64,000 nucleotides of DNA from an uncultured Chitinophaga sp. (GCA_902168205.1 CABHOK010000003.1:2206193-2270192), one strand, 5' to 3'. Numbered from the stretch's first letter, positions 43,398-53,403 are shown. Notes: generated from the sequence alone by a model not told the origin. A program made the numbers and translations.

Positions 43398-46332
43398 AGT
43401 CTTTTAGGAATTTATAAAATCCAGATTTACCATCGGATAATCGCAAGCGAAGTATATACATTCCTGTATGATACCCTGACACATCCAGGTGTGCGGAGCC
43501 CGACTTTATTGTGTGTACGTTCTGATAAAGTATACGGCCGCTCAAGTCTTGAATATTTATTTGCGCATGGGTTTCGGCAGTGAGGTTTTCATTCGACAGA
43601 TCGATGTTGAGCCAGTCTTTTACCGGGTTGGGATATATAATTGAATTGTTGTGGGTTGAAGGGGCCGCATCAGCAAATGCTTCGCGTGCAGCGGTGGTGC
43701 CTTGTCCACAGGTTACGGCATCAAGGTCAAACCCGTCCGAGAGACCATTGAATGCGAGTACAGAAGTCGGTGTACAGTCGTTGTTCAGTATACGAGCATT
43801 CCGATCAGTCTTGTCAATAACCTTTACATAACGGAACCACGTTATTTTTCCGGCAATATCATAAGCATGGTCCAGCGTACCCTGGCACGTAGCGGGTGAT
43901 GTTAGGCCCAGTGTTACCCAGTTGACACCATCTTTCGAAACCTGTATTTCTGCACGTTCGGGATGTTCTGCAAATGTAGGTTCATCAGCAGAAAACTCAT
44001 GTACCATGAGATCGTTTCCGGCTTCATCGTTAATTACGTCCGTCATGCGCAGTACAATAAATCCATTATACCCGAGTGCAAAGTGATGTATGCCAATGTT
44101 GTCATCAAATGCATCCGGCTCGCCGAGTGTCCAGTAGGGTGCGCTGTGGTTGTCGTCCACATTATATCCGTTTTTTTGAAGCCCCTGGTGAAATGAGACA
44201 ACATCCGAAGCAAACACACATGCCGGTGGATCGCACAACTCCGTGCTGGCGGCTTTTACTATACTTCGTGGCGTGCCATCACCATCTGTCCAGTTGAGTC
44301 GTATTGTTCCGGGGAGGGAAGGTTCTGGTACATTTATAACATACGAGTAAAAATAGGTGTCACTATTTGCCCTGGCCACAATCGGTATGGGAGGTCCGTT
44401 GTAAAAGTATACCGGCTGCCAGGTAACAGGTATATTAAAATTGTTTGGGTTATGTATGCGCCAGCGATTTTCATTGGTGCTTTCACTGCACATCGTGTGC
44501 AGCGTAAGTGTTTGAAACGGTACACGCTCTCTTACAGCCAGCGTATATGTGGTTTCAATTATAGAGCATGTTTCAATCATGGCACTAATGGTGAACATGT
44601 AGGTGCCTGGCGTAGTGGGTATACCGTGAATATAGCCGGATACCCAGGTGGTGTCGCTGAGGATTAGACCCGGTGGTAAAACTCCACCGGTAACTTCCAT
44701 TCGAAAGTTGTCATACTCAATGTCAAACGCATAAGGACTTTCCAGACCAACAAGTTGGTAATACGGTTCATTTAACGAAGCGTATGAAAGTTCATCCGGT
44801 GAAGGAATCATAGGTTGCGGGTAGAGACATGTATAGTCTGGTGCATACACCAGTGTATCCCGGCAACCGCCAGCGCCAGTTCCGGCAATTACAAATTTGT
44901 TGATGCCGGTATGTACGGCATGACCCGTTATATATACTATATGTTGGTCATCCGGAGTAAACGTTGAATCTACTTTGAATCCCGCTGGAATTTCGAGCGC
45001 CCACACCCGTGTAGAGTCCCAGCCGCTATAGCTGCCGAATATATAGAATGAAGTCATTCCCACTTGTGTAAGTCCGGGCTCATTCGCCAGGAAATCAACA
45101 CTGAAAGCATCGCACGGTTCTTTCCATTCAACGTGCATGGTATATTCCTGTTCATATGCAGGGCAGCCTTCTTCTGAATAAGCAGCAACTGTAAAACGGC
45201 GCGTGCGCGGGCTGATTGGTATACCGCTTAGAACATTTCCGTTGAGTGTTAAGCCGGGCAGAGGAACAGATATGTTAAATATTGCACTGTCATCTACAAC
45301 CCCATCTTTACTAGCCGAAAAGGTTATAGACAGCGGATCGCCGGCATAGTATATAATTGAATCTATAGCCTCGGGCAACGGCGCTATAGCATCATAGTGT
45401 TTGCACACTGTGTTGGGTTCCACAACTTCAATTTGGTACCACTGCTTTATGAGCGTACAACCGGCCGGAGAGGCTGTCGCGGTCAATTCGAATGTATATA
45501 TACCAGGCGTTGTAGGTATACCGGATATTTCGTGGTCGGCAAACGTGAGTCCGGGTGGCAGAGTACCTGATGTATAGCTTATTATGATTCCCGGAGTGCC
45601 AAAACTGATAAAAAATGATTGGTTATAAGACTCTCCGGCAATACCATAAGGAAGGTTGGGCTTTTCAGGACTAATGGAGTCTACAGCAAATAGACTGCAG
45701 AATACATTCCAGGTATAGCTTAACGTATCCGTACATCCTTTATTAGTATAGGCAGCAACGGTTACAGTGTGTAGTCCGTCATATTGTGCGGAGCCACTGA
45801 CAATAGCCTGATATGATCCGGCGGTGTGACTCATAGTAAACCCAGGAGGCAGACTAACAGCCGCGTAGGTAACAGAATCAAAATGCTCGGTCCTGAAAAT
45901 GATAGATCCGTTGCGTCTCAATTGCTGTGGTGGTGAACTGTGGCTAGGCACACTGATTTCAAAGTCTGCACAAGGTAAATTATACCCGACGTTAAATGAG
46001 AATGTTCTTTCAAAGACAGGGCAGCCCGGTGCAGAGGCTGCTCCTATAACAAAGACATAGATGCCGGCAGCGGTTGGTGTTCCCGTTATTTTATTGCCTG
46101 TAAGCGAGAGGCCGGCAGGAAGTGCTCCGCTGGTAAGGGTAAATATACCGTTAAGGTATATACTGCCGTGTTCGGCGCGAAGGGTTAGCGTATTTTGTTC
46201 ACCAATGATAAAGGCACTATACTGAAACGAAGTGATACGGGTAACTGTGGTACAGGGCTGCGCATATAGCGAAAACGAAAGCAGGCAGATGAACCCAAAG
46301 GTTCCGATTGAATTAAATAAAATTATTTTCAT
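43396..46332 (-). CDS. large secreted protein with putative-Ig repeats and T9SS type A sorting domain
   Basis: 978 residues from ATG 46332, chosen because it opens a signal peptide (MKIILFNSIGTFGFICLLSF). At least four putative-Ig (He_PIG-like) repeats follow, each marked by a ..LPPGL..SG.PTTPGIYTF.. pattern, e.g. SGALPAGLSLTGNKITGTP and GTLPPGLTFADHEISGIPTT. Next is a discoidin-like surface module (WTLGEPDAFDDN, EIQVSKDGVNWVTLG). The end NPVKDWLNIDL ... GMYILRLRLSDGK is the type A sorting signal read by the type IX secretion system. It is probably a surface adhesin. Confidence 0.87.
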   Translation of the reverse strand: MKIILFNSIGTFGFICLLSFSLYAQPCTTVTRITSFQYSAFIIGEQNTLTLRAEHGSIYLNGIFTLTSGALPAGLSLTGNKITGTPTAAGIYVFVIGAASAPGCPVFERTFSFNVGYNLPCADFEISVPSHSSPPQQLRRNGSIIFRTEHFDSVTYAAVSLPPGFTMSHTAGSYQAIVSGSAQYDGLHTVTVAAYTNKGCTDTLSYTWNVFCSLFAVDSISPEKPNLPYGIAGESYNQSFFISFGTPGIIISYTSGTLPPGLTFADHEISGIPTTPGIYTFELTATASPAGCTLIKQWYQIEVVEPNTVCKHYDAIAPLPEAIDSIIYYAGDPLSITFSASKDGVVDDSAIFNISVPLPGLTLNGNVLSGIPISPRTRRFTVAAYSEEGCPAYEQEYTMHVEWKEPCDAFSVDFLANEPGLTQVGMTSFYIFGSYSGWDSTRVWALEIPAGFKVDSTFTPDDQHIVYITGHAVHTGINKFVIAGTGAGGCRDTLVYAPDYTCLYPQPMIPSPDELSYASLNEPYYQLVGLESPYAFDIEYDNFRMEVTGGVLPPGLILSDTTWVSGYIHGIPTTPGTYMFTISAMIETCSIIETTYTLAVRERVPFQTLTLHTMCSESTNENRWRIHNPNNFNIPVTWQPVYFYNGPPIPIVARANSDTYFYSYVINVPEPSLPGTIRLNWTDGDGTPRSIVKAASTELCDPPACVFASDVVSFHQGLQKNGYNVDDNHSAPYWTLGEPDAFDDNIGIHHFALGYNGFIVLRMTDVINDEAGNDLMVHEFSADEPTFAEHPERAEIQVSKDGVNWVTLGLTSPATCQGTLDHAYDIAGKITWFRYVKVIDKTDRNARILNNDCTPTSVLAFNGLSDGFDLDAVTCGQGTTAAREAFADAAPSTHNNSIIYPNPVKDWLNIDLSNENLTAETHAQINIQDLSGRILYQNVHTIKSGSAHLDVSGYHTGMYILRLRLSDGKSGFYKFLKD

Positions 46333-47197
46333 TGCAAATAGTTTTGTTTCCGAAATAATGAGAGGGAAAATTTTTCTGCTGAACAACAAATGGTTGTGGG
46401 CACAGGCGCTGTGAACAGTTCACCGGCCACGGGCTACAGCGAAGTTGGCGTCATCTCATAAATGCTGATCGGATTAAATTAAAACTGGACTAACCAGATA
46501 ACAGAATTTCATACAGGACGCATTAACTCCCGGAGAACGGAGTTAAATGAAAAGGAGCAAACCATTGACTAGTTGTTAATACCACATTCGCAGAAACGGT
46601 TCCAATTCCAAGGGCGATGTGAAGGGATTACCACGTGGTAGCGGGACGAACAACATCCCGCACAACGTCAAGGCATGTGATAGATAGTTCATAAGGGGGC
46701 ATTTATTGTATTGAATGGCATCGACATCATAGTTTACCACTGATCTTACCTGCAATACAGGCTGCATGTAGACTGATGTGTTCAAAGTCAGCCATTTCCC
46801 TTCCAATACCGGCTATAAGGATAGGCGAACCATCGGATACATATTTCTTTAGGGCCCATTTGTATCAGTTGAACTCATATTCGTAACGAGTTTTGGTTCC
46901 TTATTTATTTTTCAGCGGTTATCCATCTCCCGCCTGTAGCCAATCTTTCCGAATGATACTTCGAATTGATTTTCCATACTATGATCACCGTTTTAACTGC
47001 CGATGATTTATATCATTGTGATGAAAATCCGTTAGCCAAATGATATTTCTCATTCGAGATATATAGCAATTGCCTGTACTTGTATAGCTGTTACCATGCG
47101 ATTTTTCTCCGCCTGCGGTTCAGGCTTTTAAGTTTGTAGCAGATATACCATCTGCAAGCTTGGGGGAAGTCTGCATGCTAAAAGTGATTAATTTTCC
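46333..47197. other. long spacer with no supported gene
   Basis: A 76-codon minus-strand frame (46576-46806) continues, after stops, into VSDGSPILIAGIGREMADF, which may be the trace of another dead gene. No family was recognised. The stretch before 47198 probably includes the lost N-terminus of the UspA pseudogene. Confidence 0.35.
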
Positions 47198-47898
47198 ATG
47201 CCAATATTCGTGGCAGCTCTCGCACCAGGACCCCGGATGATTTTCAATCTGAAAGAAGAGTATAAGCAACAATATCAAAAATTAAAGAACATCTATGCAC
47301 AAATTACAATACCGATAAGCTTATCCCTGGAACATGGAGTGTTCAGTACAACTGTCTTAAAGGTAATTGATGAGGGGGAATCGATCTGGTCGTGATGGGA
47401 GTTAAAGGTTTGGGTGTCCTAAAAAAATCTATAGGAACAAATACAGCACATGGTATCCAGTCTTCACCCGTACCGGTTTTTGTTCTTAAGACTGCTGTTC
47501 ATATTTCCTGTATCCGAAGCATCTTGTTTGCCATACTCCAGGAAATTTACCAAGCAAAATTTGTCGCCTGTGTTAAAAACCTACAGAATTTCTTCCACGC
47601 GACCCTTCATATCTTATTCGTGAACACCCCACTGAATTTCCAGGTTGATTCAAAAACGCAGACAGACGTAGAAAATTTTGTACAGTGTTTCCACATCACC
47701 AACTATACATTTGCCATCAGCAACAATAATAGTGTACAGGAGGGTATAATTCATTATGCCGCTAAAATAGGTACCCACTTGATCGTACGCGGTGCACAGG
47801 GGCGTTAAGGTATTTCTCGCTTGCTTTATGGAAGTATATCGAAAGACGTGGTACATCGTGCGAATTGTCCGGTGTGGAAGTATATACTGGAGAAGTGA
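47198..47898 (+). pseudogene. universal stress protein (UspA family), broken
   Basis: The remnant reads in two frames plus an internal stop. The first piece ends VFSTTVLKVIDEG. A shift in the G-run near 47372 restores IDLVVMGVKGLGVLKKSIG and then SSPVPVFVL. The second Usp domain has NFFHATLHILFVNTPLNF and GTHLIVRGAQGR. A TAA at 47806-47808 interrupts it, and the same frame continues GISRLLYGSISKDVVHR then CPVWKYILEK to TGA 47896-47898. It aligns segment by segment with the intact gene at 49481-50314 (LHVLLINTPVHF, HGDMVAMATHGRSGL). The N-terminal strand with the ATP-site Asp is missing. Confidence 0.82.
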
Positions 47899-48397
47899 CA
47901 ATAAAAAGTTTTGAGTACAAGACACTGTGTAGCCCACGTATCGGAGTATGTAGTCACCAAAATTGGAACATGGGCAATGTCATTTTACATCTCATGGAGT
48001 TGAAAACCAGGTCTATCACAGGTGCCTGCATTGTTATGGTTGTTTGCCTCGCTATAAGTTTAGGCTAGTTATATATATACTGATATATACTGGTCTGTTT
48101 ATACTATACAGTAGGGTAGTGGAAATTATAGAGGCGCTGCTGTTTATGAGGAATGTAACCGTTCGGAGTTTTCATATGTCTAGAGTTAAATCTTGATGAC
48201 AAATTTTTGCTCCGCTTATGACAACGATCACTGACATTTGTTGACAGAAAACATACCTTTAGAAAAAAATAACCTATAATTAAATTGTATTTTTGAGTAG
48301 GACAGCACCTGATCTTATCGATCAGTGCGATTGTTTTCTAATCATAAATACTGCCTCCGTTGTGCCTCCACTCTTCAGTTTACTAAAATTACATTGT
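47899..48397. other. spacer with no supported gene
   Basis: AT-rich, with TATATATAC-type stretches near 48070-48100. The upstream extension of the next frame (48293-48397, TTG start) shows no conserved sequence. Confidence 0.4.
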
Positions 48398-49012
48398 ATG
48401 CAGTCTCCACGTATCAGTTACTACATAGTTAACGGAGTGACGATGTGCCGTTTGGTATCTGCGCCATTTTTGTTGTTGCTCGCAATAATGGGACTATACG
48501 AATGGTATAAATGGTGTATGGCAGCGAGTTTTTTTACTGATGCCATTGATGGTCCGCTATCACGTAGATATCACGTAGAAAGTGTGTTTGGATCCCGGCT
48601 CGACTCGGTTGCCGATGATGTGACGGTGATTGTCTCAGCAGTTGCGCTGTGGCTATTTTATCCGGAATTCATAAAAGGTAACTGGATTGTAATTGCCGGG
48701 CTCTTTGCGTTGTTCGGCATTCAGACAGTAGCAGCCTTAGTTGCATACAAGAAAGTAACCAGCTTCCATACCTACTTGGCCAAAATCGCAGCTGTGACAC
48801 AGGCCGCTTTCTTTATTGCATTTTTCTTCAAGATCGGTTTAATCAAAATACTGTTCATATTGGCTGTGGTAATTACGGCGCTTCAGCTAGTTGAGGAAAT
48901 CATTCTTGTCATCATGCTTCCGCAGTGGACAGCAAACGTGAAAGGAGTGTATTGGATCTGGCGCACACGAACCCAGATAGCACATTCAAAACAATCCGGA
49001 ATGGAGACGTGA
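48398..49012 (+). CDS. CDP-alcohol phosphatidyltransferase family protein
   Basis: 204 residues from ATG 48398. The family motif is present near residue 50 as DAIDGPLSRRYHVESVFG followed by SRLDSVADD. It keeps the spacing DxxDG..xR(x8)G(x3)D(x3)D but has Ser where Ala is usual in the AR pair. Five or six membrane helices follow (VSAVALWLFY, IVIAGLFALFGIQTVAALVAY, AAFFIAFFF, ILFILAVVITALQLVEEIIL). It would join a CDP-linked lipid to an alcohol head group in the inner membrane. The exact product is unknown. Confidence 0.82.
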   Translation: MQSPRISYYIVNGVTMCRLVSAPFLLLLAIMGLYEWYKWCMAASFFTDAIDGPLSRRYHVESVFGSRLDSVADDVTVIVSAVALWLFYPEFIKGNWIVIAGLFALFGIQTVAALVAYKKVTSFHTYLAKIAAVTQAAFFIAFFFKIGLIKILFILAVVITALQLVEEIILVIMLPQWTANVKGVYWIWRTRTQIAHSKQSGMET

Positions 49013-49057
49013 TTGTTTGAGGTTGGTATATTATACACTATAAATATATATATCGAT

Positions 49058-49240
49058 ATGCCTCTTAAGCTAAACAAGGAATGGCACTTGGCTCACCCTA
49101 TGCCGGAAAACGCGACCATGGCCCAACGAATTAAATGGCACCTTGAACATGCCCGGGTATGCAAATGCAGAGATATACCGGACTCGATAAAAAAAGAGTT
49201 GCGTAAGCGTAAGTCATCAGATGTTACACCGGATTCATAG
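49058..49240 (+). CDS. small conserved hypothetical protein
   Basis: 60 residues from ATG 49058 (MPLKLNKEWHLAHPMPENAT). The frame is open upstream but without sense. The remainder, QRIKWHLEHARVCKCRDIPD followed by a Lys/Arg-rich helix, has a CxC and several His, reminiscent of small metal-binding proteins seen in Bacteroidota (from memory). The role is unknown. It is convergent with, and its end overlaps, the Pro-rich small gene. Confidence 0.6.
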   Translation: MPLKLNKEWHLAHPMPENATMAQRIKWHLEHARVCKCRDIPDSIKKELRKRKSSDVTPDS

Positions 49241-49496
49241 AAAGCATCTGAGGCCCCACTGGTACTTCCGGAGGAGCCGTCGGTGGTATGGTTAAAGGTT
49301 CTTCACCCGGTAGAACCTCGGGCTCTTTCTGCGGCCACACAACTGGGACCGGCTCCTTTGATGGCGAGGTTTCCGGAGTCGGAATTGGTAACGGTACTTC
49401 TTTCGGCTTCGAGGGTTTAGCGTTTTTAAATGTTGCCTGTAAAGGATTATATTGCCCAGGCACAAGCGGTACACCGATGTCTATTTTAGCTTCCAT
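49224..49496 (-). CDS. small proline-rich protein downstream of uspA-like gene
   Basis: 90 residues from ATG 49496 (a second ATG lies at 49502). MEAKIDIGVPLVPGQYNPLQ is followed by an almost pure Pro/Glu/Val tract (KEVPLPIPTPETSPSKEPVP and so on). It resembles the short extended Pro-Glu proteins found in Bacteroidota. The start lies inside the end of the universal stress gene, so the two are coupled. Coding is plausible from the intact frame and the regular PxP pattern, not proven. Confidence 0.5.
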   Translation of the reverse strand: MEAKIDIGVPLVPGQYNPLQATFKNAKPSKPKEVPLPIPTPETSPSKEPVPVVWPQKEPEVLPGEEPLTIPPTAPPEVPVGPQMLSMNPV

Positions 49497-50314
49497 GTCC
49501 AAATGGGATAATCAATTTTGTGAAGTACTTTTTCTGCAATACTGCCCTTGAGTAAATGGGCAAGTCCGCTGCGGCCATGTGTAGCCATGGCTACCATGTC
49601 ACCATGAATTTCATTTACAAATTCAATGATTCCCCTGCTCTCAAACTGATGACTCCGGAAATTTATCGTGAAGTCGCGCAGACTATAATTTTTGGCAAAT
49701 TGCTCGAGCCTTTCTTGAGCTTGCCGCTCATTGCAAAAGTGAACAGGTGTATTGATCAGCAGTACATGTAATTTGGCATGAAGCATCCGCTGGAGATCTT
49801 TTAAATCCTTTATTAGGTCGTCTTGGTCCGGTGCCAGGTTGCTGGGAAATACAATGTTTCTTATCGATTCCAACGCTACATCCCCCGGTATTGATAGTAC
49901 AGGAACGGAAGATACCCGTGCTATTTTTTCGGCTGTCGATCCAATGAAAAATTCTTCCAGATCTCCTGATCCATGCATGCTCATGACAATCTGATCAATG
50001 CCCATTTCCTTTATGAAGACCTGCATGCCAGATACTATATCATCATGCATCGTATTAAAATGCACCTCAACTTTTGAAGGGAATTGCTTTCTTATTTCTT
50101 CAAACACCTTGTTGGCTGCTTTTGTCGCTTTCTGCAACTCCTGCTCATCTGCAGGAATGGGTTGTATACCGAAAGTAGTTTCTTGCAAGAGAGGAAGTAC
50201 CACCATGTGTAAAACAAAAACCTCGGCCTGTGCTCTTGACGCCAGTTCGATAGCAAACTTCAATGATGACCTTGATGCAACAGAGAAGTCGGTAGGAACA
50301 AGGATTCTTTTCAT
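49481..50314 (-). CDS. universal stress protein, two UspA domains
   Basis: 277 residues. The first Usp domain starts MKRILVPTDFSVASRSSLKF (ATP-site Asp near residue 8) and contains IDQIVMSMHGSGDLEEFFIG then SVPVLSIPG. The second starts SIRNIVFPSNLAPDQDDL and contains DMVAMATHGRSGLAHLLKG. Both G(x2)G(x9)G(S/T)-type loops look adequate for ATP binding. It is cytosolic and usually induced by starvation or low oxygen. The intact counterpart of the pseudogene at 47198. Confidence 0.9.
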   Translation of the reverse strand: MKRILVPTDFSVASRSSLKFAIELASRAQAEVFVLHMVVLPLLQETTFGIQPIPADEQELQKATKAANKVFEEIRKQFPSKVEVHFNTMHDDIVSGMQVFIKEMGIDQIVMSMHGSGDLEEFFIGSTAEKIARVSSVPVLSIPGDVALESIRNIVFPSNLAPDQDDLIKDLKDLQRMLHAKLHVLLINTPVHFCNERQAQERLEQFAKNYSLRDFTINFRSHQFESRGIIEFVNEIHGDMVAMATHGRSGLAHLLKGSIAEKVLHKIDYPIWTWKLK

Positions 50315-50659
50315 GTTTTTACAAAAGTTTTTAGCAACTTAATTGTAGTCGCTGTAAGCATCGATGACAGCAGTCATGACGTTGGACGATTGTTATCATA
50401 GAATAGTATTGTGTCGTTACGAACTTGCTCAACGAACTTTGTCATCTGCTGTTTTGCTACAGTCTGCCATCAATAGAAATTCCGGTACCATGCCCGTTTA
50501 TAGAGCAATATTATATAGATATGGATGTAGGCGAATATACTATACTTTCAAGTTGCTATGGAGGTCGGCCTTTTTTTGGGGTATATATACTCTAGGAACC
50601 TCAGAAAGTTATACCTCTGATACCGATAGTGGACATAACAGGAGTTACCCCTCAACACT
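50315..50659. other. spacer, nothing identified
   Basis: It lies between divergent units. A 99-codon frame here is unlike protein and is dismissed. Confidence 0.45.
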
Positions 50660-51315
50660 ATGAAAAACGATACGCAATTACAACAAGACGTCCAAGATTA
50701 GTTACAGTGGGACCCTCTGTTATAAGATATTGCTGCGCAAATTGGCGTCCGTTCAAGGGGGTAGTGATAACGCTTTCCGGCACAGTGGATTCCTGCATTA
50801 AGAAACATGCTGTCGAGGCAGCTGCACAACGCGTTCGTGGCGTAAACTTTGTTGCTCTCGACATGGAAGTATCATTAGAAGAAAAGCAGAAACAGATGAC
50901 ACCCGTATAGCCGACGAGGTAATTAAAGAATTACTAACGTTTCTGTCTATTGTTGATCGTGACCGCACTAAGCGTAAAAGTAGATGATGGAATTGTTACA
51001 CTCAACGCACAGTACGGTGGAATTACCAGCGCGAAAATGTAGAGGAGTATATTCGCGCAATAGCAGGCGTACGAGCCGTTCATAATAATATCGAACTTTC
51101 AGAGCGATTGTGTGATGGCAATACGCTCGTTGAAAAAATTAATGCTGCTTTCCATCGCCACGCCTCTATTTGATGCAACGCGTATACATGTCGAACTACA
51201 CGGTAACAAAGTTCTTCCGTCTGGTAAAGTACGATCGTGGATTGAAAAGAAGAATGCTGAGAAAGTGGCGTGGTCTTCCCCTGGTATAAATCGGGTGGAA
51301 ATCAAGTTGAAGTAA
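50660..51315 (+). pseudogene. BON-domain protein, heavily frameshifted
   Basis: The start ATG opens MKNDTQLQQDVQD, then TAG at 50699-50701, then LQWDPSV in the same frame: the usual first BON helix. Further fragments in other frames are DIAAQIGV, VVITLSGTVDSCIKKHAVEA, AAQRVRGVNFVALDMEVSLE, TALSVKVDDGIVTLNAQ, EEYIRAIAGVRAVHNNIEL and finally VRSWIEKKNAEKVAWSSPGI. Together these outline three BON domains of an OsmY-like periplasmic protein. At least one nonsense codon and several shifts make it non-functional as read. Confidence 0.85.
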
Positions 51316-51477
51316 GTAATCCCTATATAGCATAGCTAAACTGAAAATACCCGAGACGAGCTGTTTATATTTCAGCGATAAGAATCTTGATTTTCGCTGA
51401 TGGCGGTCATGGGTAAATCATCCAGGGCACGCTAGTTTGGACAAGGATGAAATGGTAAGTGAACCAAGTATATACCT

Positions 51478-52079
51478 ATGAAAATCTCAATTCTGCTCCC
51501 TTTTCTTGTCTCGGTGCTATCGTTCCACCCCGTAATGGCACAAATGCACTCGGGTGATAAGGTCATCATCGATGAGGCCGTTAACAAAGATCTTTACGTG
51601 GCCGGAGGGGCTGTTATAATAAAGGCACCCGTTAATGGTGACTTAGTTGTAACAGGCGGCACCATCATGCTAAATGATACAGTAACCGAAGACCTGCTGA
51701 TAGCGGGAGGAAATATTTCGATCGGTGGCGTTATCTTGGATGATGTTCGCTGTGCAGGAGGGTCAATCCAACTGAATGGCTCCGTACAGGGAGACTATGT
51801 TGTAATAGGAGGGAAGATAACGATCGGTAAAAGGGGCCATTGTTTTGGGAGACCTTCTCAGCAGCGGAGGTAAAGTGATGCTCGATGGCAACGTGAAGGG
51901 AAATATCAAAAATGCTTCCGGTAAATTTGAGTTGAATGGAATCGCAGAGAAAGGGCTTGATATCAGAGGCGGCACGGTTTGGCCTGGCGCGCGAGTTTAG
52001 AAAGGTGCTTGAAGAAACGGTTCAAAAATTTGAAAGCGACAAAAACTGGACACCGGATCTTGTTACCTCCTGGAGCTGA
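51478..52079 (+). pseudogene. secreted bactofilin-like (polymer-forming) protein, two frameshifts
   Basis: A signal peptide (ISILLPFLVSVLSFHPVMAQ) is followed by regular beta-helix repeats: KDLYVAGGAVIIKAPVNGDL, TEDLLIAGGNISIGGVILDD and GSVQGDYVVIGGKITIGK. At 51829-51838 an extra base in AAAAGGGG shifts the frame. The repeats continue as GAIVLGDLLSSGGKVMLDGN and IKNASGKFELNGIAEKGLDI. A second shift near 51983 leads to LAREFRKVLEETVQKFESDK and a stop at 52077. Bactofilins form filaments; this one appears exported. It may still give a truncated 131-residue product. Confidence 0.75.
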
Positions 52080-52100
52080 TATATATATACTATAAAACAC

Positions 52101-52943
52101 GTGAAACCAAGGTATTCTATTTTCATGATAATATGGCTCCTCGGTAGCGCGGTGATTGCACAAGATAGCGTTATGCACAGGCGACACGTCTACGCTACCA
52201 TCCAGTACACACAAGAGTTTGTAATGAGCGGTTATGTACATGTTCGCGAATGGGAATTGACAGGTGATAAAATGCCTTTGAGACATCTGGGCATGACGAG
52301 TTATACGGCACTTCAAATTCGCGGTGAAATTGCTTTCTCGAACAATAGCGTTGTAAAGGTAATTTACGATCACTATTTCATGCGCGGCAGCGCTATATTT
52401 GATCGGGATATAGTCTATAACGGAACCATTATAGATGGCAGGAGTGGGATCGATGTCTCTCCAACACGATACTTTCGTATTACAGGAATTTACACGCGAA
52501 CGTTTCTGGATAGAATGGACTTGAGATTACGGTACGTGACGGGTCTTGTGTTCGATCATATCGTTTTTTACCTGGATGGACGTGTTTCTCCTTCAAGTCC
52601 CAAGGACGAAGTATATGAAAAATTTGGCAGACAGGCTTTTGCATATCCATTGGTAGGGCTTGGTGGCCAATACAAATTAAGACATCGGGGTATTCTGTCG
52701 TTTGAGGCTTCCGGAACATATATACCAAAATTCAAGAGTTTTTATACTGAAGGCGGTCATGTTTATCTGCAATACAGTAATTTTCTGGCAGACGCAAAAT
52801 ATACGGTTGACGTGCATAAAGTTCGGATAGGTGTGGGCGGCAAACTGCGCCATATGAAATTGTTTCAGGAAAGCCATGAAGACACCAATGAGTTATCGAT
52901 GTTGGTTGCAGGACCTTATATCGAGCTACGCTATCGATTTTGA
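52101..52943 (+). CDS. outer-membrane beta-barrel protein, hypothetical
   Basis: 280 residues from a GTG start, with a signal peptide ending near SAVIAQ. The mature part is a series of amphipathic strands (HVYATIQYTQEFVMSGYV, SVVKVIYDHYFMRGSA, MDLRLRYVTGLVFDHIVFYL, VRIGVGGKLRHMKLF) and ends YIELRYRF with the terminal Phe of outer-membrane proteins. No named family. It starts 21 bases after the bactofilin-like remnant. Confidence 0.68.
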   Translation: MKPRYSIFMIIWLLGSAVIAQDSVMHRRHVYATIQYTQEFVMSGYVHVREWELTGDKMPLRHLGMTSYTALQIRGEIAFSNNSVVKVIYDHYFMRGSAIFDRDIVYNGTIIDGRSGIDVSPTRYFRITGIYTRTFLDRMDLRLRYVTGLVFDHIVFYLDGRVSPSSPKDEVYEKFGRQAFAYPLVGLGGQYKLRHRGILSFEASGTYIPKFKSFYTEGGHVYLQYSNFLADAKYTVDVHKVRIGVGGKLRHMKLFQESHEDTNELSMLVAGPYIELRYRF

Positions 52944-53403
52944 TGGTGATAGAAAATAGTTTTATACCTATATAACGCGTCTGAAATTTATCCCTATATA
53001 TAGCAGGTCGACCTATTGTAATGGCGTGATGTTGATCTTGGAAGAATGACTTTGTGATAGTAAGATAATACAAAAGCCGATATCATCCCGTCTGGACTTT
53101 ACCGGCCTCTTTTACCTAATTTTAATCTGCTGGAATACAGATTCCCTTAAAGATACGAACTAAAAAATCGCCATGCGATTGCTACAATTATAAGTGCGCA
53201 AACGTAGCACTTCTGCATTGCGCGGGCTCGGCCGTTTACTATATATGTTCTTTTGTTAATGCATTTTGCACCAAACTGTTACGATTGGCTACAGCAAAGT
53301 TGAGCCGCTGTAACCACAAAGTCTTTTTCACGAAGCAGTAACCAGTGCTATTACCGCTGGCTATTTCCTGATATCGGCAGGTGATCGGTTTGTTCAATAA
53401 AGG
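52944..53403. other. spacer before the PAS kinase, nothing identified
   Basis: About 460 bases without a supported gene. CCACAAAGTCTTTTTCACGAAG near 53313 recalls the CACAAAG words of the 26.3 kb repeat, but the match is short. Confidence 0.4.

Noticed and set aside
46576..46806. 76-codon minus-strand frame
   Set aside because: No recognisable family. Stops interrupt any extension; at most a trace of a dead gene.
48293..48397. TTG-start extension of the phosphatidyltransferase
   Set aside because: No conserved residues; ATG 48398 precedes the first membrane helix.
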